Assembly: GCF_015690345.1 (NCBI RefSeq)
Contig: NZ_JADPUN010000130.1
Span: 1 to 38,950 of the forward strand
Length of the DNA: 38,950 nt
Direction of reading: 5' to 3'
Source: Plantactinospora alkalitolerans
GTDB lineage: Bacteria > Actinomycetota > Actinomycetes > Mycobacteriales > Micromonosporaceae
The notes beneath the pieces were generated by a model. It was not told the origin of the DNA, did no database searches, and saw only the letters and a list, made by a program, of their open reading frames with translations. This document shows positions 32,757 to 38,950 of the stretch, in pieces. The position numbers and the translations under genes are program-made. Each line of letters begins with the position of its first letter. The first letter of the stretch is position 1.

Positions 32757-34766
32757 ATGATCCGCAGACTGCTGGTGGCGAACCGGGGCGAGATCGCCCG
32801 CCGGGTCATCGCCACCTGCCGGGCGTACGGCATCGAGACCGTCGCCGTCTACGCCGATCCGGACGCCGGATCCCCGTACGTGGCCGAGGCCGATGTGGCG
32901 GTACGCCTGCCGGGCGCCGCGCCGGCCGACACGTACCTCCGGGTCGACCTGCTCGTCGCGGCGGCCGTCCGGGCCGGGGCCGACGCGGTGCACCCCGGCT
33001 ACGGCTTCCTCGCCGAACACGCCGGATTCGCCGAGGCCGTCGTCGACGCCGGACTCACCTGGGTCGGCCCGCCCGCCAAGGCGATCGCGGCGATGGGCGA
33101 CAAGATCGCGGCGAAGGCGCTACTCGCCGACGCCGGGGTGCCGATGCTGCCGACGTACACCGATCCGGACCGGGTCGACGCGTTTCCGGTACTGGTCAAG
33201 GCGGCGGCGGGTGGCGGCGGACGCGGGATGCGGATCGTCCGGGCCCCGGACGAACTGGCCGAGGCGATGGCATCGGCCCGGCGGGAGGCCGCGGCGGCGT
33301 TCGGCGACGGCACGGTCTTCGTCGAGCGGTACGTCGAGCGGGCCCGGCACATCGAGGTGCAGGTCCTCGCCGACGCGCACGGCACGGTGCTCTCCTTCGG
33401 CGAGCGCGAGTGTTCGATCCAGCGTCGGCACCAGAAGATCATCGAGGAGGCTCCGTCGGCGGCGGTCACCCCGGAACTGCGGGCCGCGCTGACCTCTGCG
33501 GCGGTGGCCGCGACCCGGGCCGTCGGCTACCTGGGGGCGGGCACGGTCGAGTTCGTGGTCACCCCGTCCGGCGAGTTCTACTTCCTGGAGATGAACACCC
33601 GGCTCCAGGTCGAGCACGCCGTCACCGAGTGCGTCACCGGCACCGACCTGGTCGGGCTGCAACTGCTGGTCGCCGAGGGCGGCGCGCTTCCGGCGACGGC
33701 CCCGCCGGTGTCCGGGCACGCGATCGAGGTACGGCTCTGTGCCGAGGACCCGGCCGCCGACTGGCTGCCGGCCACCGGCACGCTGCACCGGTTCGCCGTA
33801 CCGGGGGTGAGCACCGAGTTCCGCCCCGGCACCGGTGACGGTTCCGGGCTGCGGCTGGACGCCGGGGTGCGGGACGGGTCCGTCGTCGGGGTGCACTACG
33901 ACTCCATGGTCGCCAAACTGATCGCCTGGGCGCCGACCCGGGCCGAGGCCGGCCGGTTGCTCGGGACCGCCCTCGGCAGGGCCCGGCTGCACGGCGTGAC
34001 GACCAACCGGGATCTGCTGGTCCGGGTGCTGCGCCATCCGGCGTACCGGGCCGGCGAGATCGACACCGGATTCCTCGACCGGCATCCGGAGGTCTTCGCT
34101 CCCCTCGTCTCCCCCGACGGGGTCCGGCTGTCCTGCCTGGCCGCCGCGCTGGCCGGCGCCGCCGCCCGCCGGACCGCCGCGCCGGTGCTGGCCTCGCTGC
34201 CGTCCGGCTGGCGCAACGTGCCGACCGGGCCACAGACCATCGGGTACGACTGCCCGTCCGGCCCGGTCGAGATCGGCTACCGGCTCGGCCGCTCCGGCGA
34301 ACTGGTCACCTGGTGGGTCCGGCCCCGACCGGCCGGGGAGGCGCAGTCCGTCGAGCCCGACCCGGTCGACCTGCCGTCGGTGACGATCGTCCGGGCGGAG
34401 CCGTCCCGCACGGTGCTGGAGGTCGACGGCGTACGACTCGACTTCGCCGTCCACCAGGTCGGCGGAACCTCCTTCGTGGACGGGCCCGAGGGTGCCGTTC
34501 CGCTCACCGAGCTTCCCCAGTTCCCGGAGCCCGTACCGGAGGTGGCCGAGGGTTCGTTGCTGGCGCCGCTGCCCGGCACGGTCAACCGGGTGCACGTCGT
34601 CGCCGGTCAACGGGTCGGTGCCGGCGAGCTGCTGCTCACGCTGGAGGCGATGAAGCTCGAACACGCCGTCCACGCTCCGGTGGCGGGCGTGGTCGCGGAG
34701 CTGCCGATCACCGACGGAACCCAGGTGGATACCGGCGCCGTACTGGCCGTCCTCACGCCCGGGTAG
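32757..34766 (+). CDS. Acyl-CoA carboxylase biotin carboxylase/BCCP (alpha) subunit
   Basis: The 669-residue protein carboxylates its own biotin and feeds the beta subunit. The biotin carboxylase part (about 1-445) has ANRGEIARRV, HPGYGFLAEHA, the ATP-binding glycine loop KAAAGGGGRGMR, RRHQKIIEEAPS and EMNTRLQVEHAVTE. A middle BT-type region follows, and the C-terminal biotinyl domain has the EAMKLEH motif with biotinylated K633. This is the long alpha form of MCC/PCC/GCC-type enzymes. The ATG at 32757 is chosen over 32745 because GGAGGGA sits just before it. Confidence 0.94.
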   Translation: MIRRLLVANRGEIARRVIATCRAYGIETVAVYADPDAGSPYVAEADVAVRLPGAAPADTYLRVDLLVAAAVRAGADAVHPGYGFLAEHAGFAEAVVDAGLTWVGPPAKAIAAMGDKIAAKALLADAGVPMLPTYTDPDRVDAFPVLVKAAAGGGGRGMRIVRAPDELAEAMASARREAAAAFGDGTVFVERYVERARHIEVQVLADAHGTVLSFGERECSIQRRHQKIIEEAPSAAVTPELRAALTSAAVAATRAVGYLGAGTVEFVVTPSGEFYFLEMNTRLQVEHAVTECVTGTDLVGLQLLVAEGGALPATAPPVSGHAIEVRLCAEDPAADWLPATGTLHRFAVPGVSTEFRPGTGDGSGLRLDAGVRDGSVVGVHYDSMVAKLIAWAPTRAEAGRLLGTALGRARLHGVTTNRDLLVRVLRHPAYRAGEIDTGFLDRHPEVFAPLVSPDGVRLSCLAAALAGAAARRTAAPVLASLPSGWRNVPTGPQTIGYDCPSGPVEIGYRLGRSGELVTWWVRPRPAGEAQSVEPDPVDLPSVTIVRAEPSRTVLEVDGVRLDFAVHQVGGTSFVDGPEGAVPLTELPQFPEPVPEVAEGSLLAPLPGTVNRVHVVAGQRVGAGELLLTLEAMKLEHAVHAPVAGVVAELPITDGTQVDTGAVLAVLTPG

Positions 34767-34825
34767 CCCGGTTCCGAGCCACGAAGCACTCCCCGGACAC
34801 CCATCTCCCCGTGGAAGGCGCCCTC

Positions 34826-36082
34826 ATGGACTTCGACCTCACCCCCGAGCAGCAGCAGCTCCGGGACGCCGTCGCGTCCCTGGGGCGGCGTTACGGCCAC
34901 GGATACTTCGTCGCCAAGGCGAAGTCCGGCGGACACACCACCGAGCTGTGGGACGAGGCCGGCCGGCTCGGCTACCTCGGCGTCAACATCCCGGCCGGGT
35001 ACGGCGGTGGCGGCGGCGGAATCACCGAACTCGCCATCGTCTGCGAGGAACTGGCAGCGGCCGGCTGCCCGCTGCTGCTGCTCGTGGTCTCGCCGGCGAT
35101 CGCGGCGACGGTGATCGGCCGGCACGGCACCGAGGCGCAGCGCCACCGCTTCCTGCCGGGCTTCGCCGACGGGTCGATGAAGATGGTCTTCGCGATCACC
35201 GAACCCGAGGCGGGCTCGAACTTCCACCGCCTCGGCACAGTCGCCCGCCGGGACGGGGACGGTTGGATCCTCTCCGGCCGCAAGTGCTTCATCTCCGGGG
35301 TGGACGAGGCACCGTACGTCCTGGTGGTCGCCCGGGTCGCCGACGACGAGCCGAACGCCTCCGGCAGCTCCGGCAGGTCGGGCAGGTCCGGCAGCTCCGG
35401 CGGCACGGACAGGTCCGACGCCGCCGACCGGCTCAAGCCGGCGTTGTTCATCGTTCCGACGGACGCACCCGGGCTGACCCGGTCGAAACTGGACATGGAG
35501 ATCGTGTCTCCGGAGAACCAGTGGCTGCTCTACCTCGACGACGTCCGGCTGCCCGCCGACGCGCTGCTCGGCAGCGACACCGGGGCGGACTACCGGAGCG
35601 GGCTGGCCGCCGGGCTACCCGCGCTCTTCGCCGGGCTGAACCCGGAGCGGATCACCGTTGCGGCGATGGCCGCCGGCACCGCCCGGTACGCCATCGAGCG
35701 CGCCTCCACCTACACCGCGAGCCGGCAGGTCTGGGGCCGCCCGATCGGCGCCCACCAGGGCGTGTCGCATCCGCTGGCGCACGCCGCCGTACAGGTGGAA
35801 CTCGCCCGGCTGATGATCGCCAAGGCCGCCACCCTGTACGACGCCGGCCGGGACGCGGAGGCCGGGGTGGCCGCCAACCTGGCCAAGTACGCCTCGGCCG
35901 AGGCGGCGGCGTTGGCCGTGGACACCGCCATCCAGGTGCACGGCGGCAACGGCATGACGACGGAGTACGGCGTCGCCACCCTGCTCGGCGCGGTACGGGC
36001 CGGCCGGATCGCACCGGTCAGTCGGGAGATGATCCTCAACTTCGTCGCCCAGCACGTCCTGCGCCAGCCGAAGGCCTACTGA
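34826..36082 (+). CDS. Acyl-CoA dehydrogenase
   Basis: The 418-residue flavoenzyme introduces a double bond into an acyl-CoA, passing electrons to ETF. It has the N-terminal helical domain (DLTPEQQQLRDAVASLG), the flavin/substrate beta-domain motif AITEPEAGSNFHRLGTVA with DGWILSGRKCFISG, and the C-terminal domain signature IQVHGGNGMTTEYG. A Ser/Gly/Arg-rich insert (about residues 173-197) in the beta domain looks like repeat slippage. Together with the carboxylase it resembles the isovaleryl-CoA (liu) or citronellyl-CoA (atu) routes. The tail and stop lie in a 14-bp tandem duplication. Confidence 0.92.
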   Translation: MDFDLTPEQQQLRDAVASLGRRYGHGYFVAKAKSGGHTTELWDEAGRLGYLGVNIPAGYGGGGGGITELAIVCEELAAAGCPLLLLVVSPAIAATVIGRHGTEAQRHRFLPGFADGSMKMVFAITEPEAGSNFHRLGTVARRDGDGWILSGRKCFISGVDEAPYVLVVARVADDEPNASGSSGRSGRSGSSGGTDRSDAADRLKPALFIVPTDAPGLTRSKLDMEIVSPENQWLLYLDDVRLPADALLGSDTGADYRSGLAAGLPALFAGLNPERITVAAMAAGTARYAIERASTYTASRQVWGRPIGAHQGVSHPLAHAAVQVELARLMIAKAATLYDAGRDAEAGVAANLAKYASAEAAALAVDTAIQVHGGNGMTTEYGVATLLGAVRAGRIAPVSREMILNFVAQHVLRQPKAY

Positions 36083-36100
36083 CGGCGGCCTACTGACGGC
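36073..36100. repeat. 14-bp tandem duplication across the acyl-CoA dehydrogenase stop
   Basis: Two perfect copies of ggcctactgacggc (36073-36086 and 36087-36100) carry the C-terminal Ala-Tyr codons and the TGA stop. The second copy lies just beyond the gene, as in the ppa repeat. Confidence 0.85.
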
Positions 36101-36114
36101 GGCCGGTGTACGGG

Positions 36115-37176
36115 TCAGCGCGCGGCGGACGACGTCGCCCGGCACGCCGCGTCGACCCGGGTGACCGGGCGTACCCGCCGGCCCATCCCCTCCAGCAGCG
36201 AATCCTCCACGTGGAAGTCCCGGACCCGGAGCCGGTAGCGGGGCAGCTCGCCCTCGGTCGGGCAGAGCACCTGCGCCTCGACCTGGTCGGCCGGCACGTA
36301 CCGCACCCCGCCGCGCTCCTCGAGGATCACGGTGCTGACGTCGTCCACCGTGATCACGTGACCCCGGATGTCCTCGGTACCGTCGGCGCCGGCGTCGGAA
36401 TCGGCCCGGACCGTGGTGACGGTCAGCGGCAGTACCGGGGTGGTGATCACCGGTAGGGATGCCCAGCACAGCATCGCCAGCACGGCCAGCTGGACCGTCA
36501 TGGCCAGCGGACGCGCGACGATCGGGGGGATCGGTCCGGGAACGAGGAGCGCCAGCACCGGCGGAGCCGCGATCACCAGCACCGCGAACGTCTCCCGCTG
36601 TTGCCACGCGTCCCAGAGGGTCGGCAACATCAGGTACGCGTAGCCCGCCAGCAGCCCGCCGAGCACCAGCAGCCGGGGAACGCGTCGCTCGTCCAGCCGG
36701 TCCGGGCTGAACTGGAACGCGGCGGCGAGCGCCGGCAGCAGCAACGGCAGGTAGAGGATCGGCCAGGTGGCGAGCGCCACGGCGAAGCCGGCGGCGACCA
36801 GCCAGTTCGGGGCGATCACCCGCCAACGTGCGAAGAGCGGCGGGTGCCGTCCGATCCAGGATGTCGGCGCGGCCGTGGAACTGGCCGCCAGCACCGCCCC
36901 GATGGCGAAGATCGCCACGAGGCCGGCAGAGGCCAGCCGGGCCGCCGTGGTGACCAGCGCCGCGGCCAGGTTGACCGGGTTCACGTTCGCGACGAGCAGC
37001 AGCGTCGTCTGCAGCTCACCGCCCGCCTCCACGCCCAGCCGGAGGACCGAGAAGATCGCCGGCACCCCGACCACCAGCGTCCAGAAGGACTGGCTGGCCC
37101 GGGACCTCCGCTCGGTGAGGTCCGGCACCCGGTCCCCGGCCCGGAAAGTCGTCGACTCCCGGCCGGGCAGGGTCAT
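36115..37176 (-). CDS. Polytopic membrane protein coupled to a solute-binding lipoprotein
   Basis: The 353-residue protein has a basic cytoplasmic N-terminus and about six hydrophobic segments up to residue 265, then a hydrophilic C-terminal domain (about 265-345) rich in beta-strands (HVITVDDVSTVILEERGG), probably outside the membrane. It has no ABC permease EAA loop and I do not recognise a family. The ATG at 37176 overlaps the stop of the binding-protein gene as ATGA, so the two are made together. A role as membrane partner or signal relay for the binding protein is an inference. Confidence 0.72.
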   Translation of the reverse strand: MTLPGRESTTFRAGDRVPDLTERRSRASQSFWTLVVGVPAIFSVLRLGVEAGGELQTTLLLVANVNPVNLAAALVTTAARLASAGLVAIFAIGAVLAASSTAAPTSWIGRHPPLFARWRVIAPNWLVAAGFAVALATWPILYLPLLLPALAAAFQFSPDRLDERRVPRLLVLGGLLAGYAYLMLPTLWDAWQQRETFAVLVIAAPPVLALLVPGPIPPIVARPLAMTVQLAVLAMLCWASLPVITTPVLPLTVTTVRADSDAGADGTEDIRGHVITVDDVSTVILEERGGVRYVPADQVEAQVLCPTEGELPRYRLRVRDFHVEDSLLEGMGRRVRPVTRVDAACRATSSAAR

Positions 37177-38117
37177 ACCGGTGCCTTGTCGTCGAAGTCC
37201 ACCAACTCCGGAACGTTGAGCGGCGGCGGCTGCTCCCGCTCGCCGTCGAGCCAGGGACCCAGGTTCTGGTGGTACGCGGTCAGCCACGGGCTGGTCTTGC
37301 CGCTGCGCCCGGCCAGATAACTCTGGTGCAGGAAGTACGCGATCAGGTCCCGAAGGGCGGGGTCGCTGATCGGTACTCCCACTCCGAGTTGTTCGCTGGT
37401 GCCGAACGGCAGGTCGACGATCTCGAACTCGGTCGGGTACATCGAGCGGAACCCGGCCAGGATCGTCTCGTCCGAACTCACGGCGTCGTACAGGTTCTTC
37501 CTGTTCCGCATGCCGTCGACGCAGTCCCGGACATTCTTCACCACCAGCGTCTTGATCCCGTGCTTCTCGAGTTCCGCCTCGGTGGTCGAGCCGCCGCCGA
37601 CACAGACCCGGTAGTTCGGGTTGCGCAGGTCCTCGATGGTCCGGATCTTGCTCTTCAGGGCGACCGGGACCATCACCTCCTGGGTGGTGACGAAGTACGG
37701 GCCGGCGAAGCTGACCAGCTTCTGCCGCTCCTCGGTGATGGAGAAGCTGGACACGACGATGTCGACCTGACCACTCTGGAGCGCGGGGATCCGGTCCTCG
37801 GTGGCGAGGTGGACGAACTGGATGGCGCTCTCACCCTCGTACCCGAGGGATGCCGCGATGTACCGGGCGATGTCGATGTCGAAGCCGACCAGTTTGTTGT
37901 TCTCCAGCACTCCCATCAGCGGCTCGTAGGTGGCCACCCCGATCCGCAGCTTGCTCTGGCCGAAGATGTGCGTCTGCTCGAGTTTCTCCTGGACCGATGG
38001 GAGATCCGGCTCCCGCTGGCTGTCGCAGCCGGCGCCGGCCGCGAGCAGCAGGGTGAGCACGACCGCCGTGGTCGTGGCGAGCAATCGGACACGTCCTCGG
38101 AGCGATGCGTTGATCAT
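37173..38117 (-). CDS. Family-3 extracellular solute-binding lipoprotein (GlnH/GluB-like)
   Basis: The 314-residue protein has a signal peptide with a possible lipidated C31 (LLLAAGAGC, atypical lipobox) and an SBP_bac_3 domain: SKLRIGVATYEPLMG, LVGFDIDIARYIAASLG, VDIVVSSFSITEERQKLVSF and PYFVTTQEVMVPV. This family binds polar amino acids such as glutamate or glutamine. No ABC permease or ATPase gene is adjacent. Instead it is coupled to a polytopic membrane protein. In mycobacteria a GlnH-like protein works with membrane protein GlnX and kinase PknG as an amino-acid sensor, and this could be an analogous sensor. The ATG at 38117 is chosen because it opens a proper signal peptide. Confidence 0.88.
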   Translation of the reverse strand: MINASLRGRVRLLATTTAVVLTLLLAAGAGCDSQREPDLPSVQEKLEQTHIFGQSKLRIGVATYEPLMGVLENNKLVGFDIDIARYIAASLGYEGESAIQFVHLATEDRIPALQSGQVDIVVSSFSITEERQKLVSFAGPYFVTTQEVMVPVALKSKIRTIEDLRNPNYRVCVGGGSTTEAELEKHGIKTLVVKNVRDCVDGMRNRKNLYDAVSSDETILAGFRSMYPTEFEIVDLPFGTSEQLGVGVPISDPALRDLIAYFLHQSYLAGRSGKTSPWLTAYHQNLGPWLDGEREQPPPLNVPELVDFDDKAPV

Positions 38118-38271
38118 CGGCGGCCACCGGTCTGAAGGGCGAGATGCGGAAGCCCAGGGTAGCCGGCGGAGTCCATTCTGGTGATTGGGCGATCGGGATG
38201 CTCCACCGCGGCGGAGGCCTTCCACGGACCCCGCCCACCCGTGGCCGCGGCGGTCGGGCGCCTCGTCGCGG

Positions 38272-38950
38272 TCAGTTGGCGGGAAGGGTGGGCCCGGTGA
38301 GCTGGTCGACGCCCTTGCCGGCCAGGCAGCGGAACGTCCGGTTGGCCGGACCGGCCGCACCGGTGCTCGGCGACGGCGGCAACACCTCGAACCGCCAGTC
38401 GTCGGTATCGATCAATGTCGTGGTCAGCCGGAAGACGTTCGTGTTGCAGATCCCGCGCACCGTGGCGTCCTGTTTCACCGCCCCGTGATCGGTCGCGTCG
38501 ACGTCGAGTGGCAGGTCGCCTTCGGCGTACGACTCCCAGGTGTGCCGGCCGGAACAGGAGAGTCGCTGGGCCTCCGCCTGGGTCTTCCTGACCCGGACCG
38601 GGCCGAAACACTCCAGCTCGACCGGACACCGGGCGCCACCGGGCAGCGCCACCAGGCAACCGCGCAGCGCGCCGCCACCGGGAAAGATCCGGGTGGCGGA
38701 GGTGGTGGCCGGTGCGGTGGTGCCACGGCTGCCGCTCTGCGACGGGGCCGGCAGTCCACGGGTCGCCGCGTACCAGGAGCCGCCCGCGATCGTGGCGACC
38801 AGGACGATCGCGCCCAGCCCGCCGAGGAACCAGAACAGCGAACGGCGACGGCTGGGGCGCGGGCGTGACCGTGCCAGCGGGCTGCGTTGCAGCGGGTGAG
38901 CAGCGTGTCGGGGTGGTCGGGCCCGAGCTCGGTCTTCTGCAGTGCGGACA
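38272..38950 (-). CDS. Membrane-anchored protein with septum-formation-like extracellular domain (partial)
   Basis: The minus-strand frame is open from the stop at 38272 to the right window edge, giving 226 in-frame codons, 225 of them coding. It reads a basic Pro/Arg-rich cytoplasmic stretch (RSRPRPSRRRSLFWFLGG leads into the membrane), one membrane helix, a Ser/Thr/Pro linker and an extracellular cysteine-containing domain. That domain (LSCSGRHTWESYAEGDLP and later VRGICNTNVF) resembles the Septum_form family found at the C-terminus of some actinobacterial membrane kinases and wall proteins. The N-terminus lies outside the window, so a kinase domain there can be neither seen nor excluded. 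It is upstream of the binding-protein gene on the same strand by 154 bp. Confidence 0.7.
   Translation of the reverse strand, partial: VRTAEDRARARPPRHAAHPLQRSPLARSRPRPSRRRSLFWFLGGLGAIVLVATIAGGSWYAATRGLPAPSQSGSRGTTAPATTSATRIFPGGGALRGCLVALPGGARCPVELECFGPVRVRKTQAEAQRLSCSGRHTWESYAEGDLPLDVDATDHGAVKQDATVRGICNTNVFRLTTTLIDTDDWRFEVLPPSPSTGAAGPANRTFRCLAGKGVDQLTGPTLPAN

Overview
The window is chromosomal DNA of a very high-GC actinomycete. Gene content and style (GTG starts, GTGA/ATGA gene overlaps, actinobacterial type VII secretion genes, a mycobacterial-type marP/nth/crp neighbourhood, a SigE-family sigma factor) point to a member of the Micromonosporaceae. That assignment is an inference. I saw no rRNA, tRNA, insertion sequence, integrase, phage gene or CRISPR array. 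No gene-free stretch exceeds about 225 bp.

Layout. (1) 1-8.2 kb: a partial divergent gene at the left edge (probably dacB by synteny), inorganic pyrophosphatase ppa, then a type VII secretion block: eccD (minus), and on the plus strand a coupled 43-codon ORF, eccC and the mycosin protease mycP. EccB, EccE and WXG100 substrates are absent. (2) 8.2-14.6 kb: a minus-strand run cbiZ, capA-like, nth, tlpA-like, CoA-type NUDIX and marP, with crp divergent from cbiZ. The nth-tlpA-NUDIX-marP order plus crp matches M. tuberculosis Rv3674c-Rv3671c and Rv3676; cbiZ and the capA-like gene are additions. (3) 14.7-18.1 kb: a secreted class C serine hydrolase divergent from a NarL-type histidine kinase/response regulator pair. 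(4) 18.2-22.6 kb: one 1437-residue protein with a SEFIR/TIR-like domain, a CHAT protease domain with His/Cys dyad, a STAND-type P-loop NTPase and seven near-identical 48-residue TPR units. It has the build of a single-protein immune sensor and is the best candidate here for an undescribed system. (5) 22.6-25.1 kb: an XRE-TPR regulator and three overlapping small genes, two of them cysteine-rich, none of which I recognise. (6) 25.1-27.6 kb: an EamA exporter and a SigE-family sigma factor overlapping a membrane protein that is probably its anti-sigma factor. (7) 27.7-36.1 kb: a catabolic operon with a TetR regulator under a 30-bp palindromic operator, a TIGR03084 protein, an AtuA-like protein, a biotin-dependent acyl-CoA carboxylase (beta, then alpha) and an acyl-CoA dehydrogenase. 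(8) 36.1-38.95 kb: a minus-strand group of a septum-formation-like membrane protein (cut by the right edge), a family-3 solute-binding lipoprotein and an overlapping polytopic membrane protein, with no ABC permease or ATPase.

Themes. Translational coupling by 4-bp stop/start overlaps occurs at nine junctions. Short tandem repeats recur in linkers and at gene ends (6, 14, 15, 18, 28 and 144 bp units), including two that duplicate a stop codon, so replication slippage appears to be a common source of variation in this genome.
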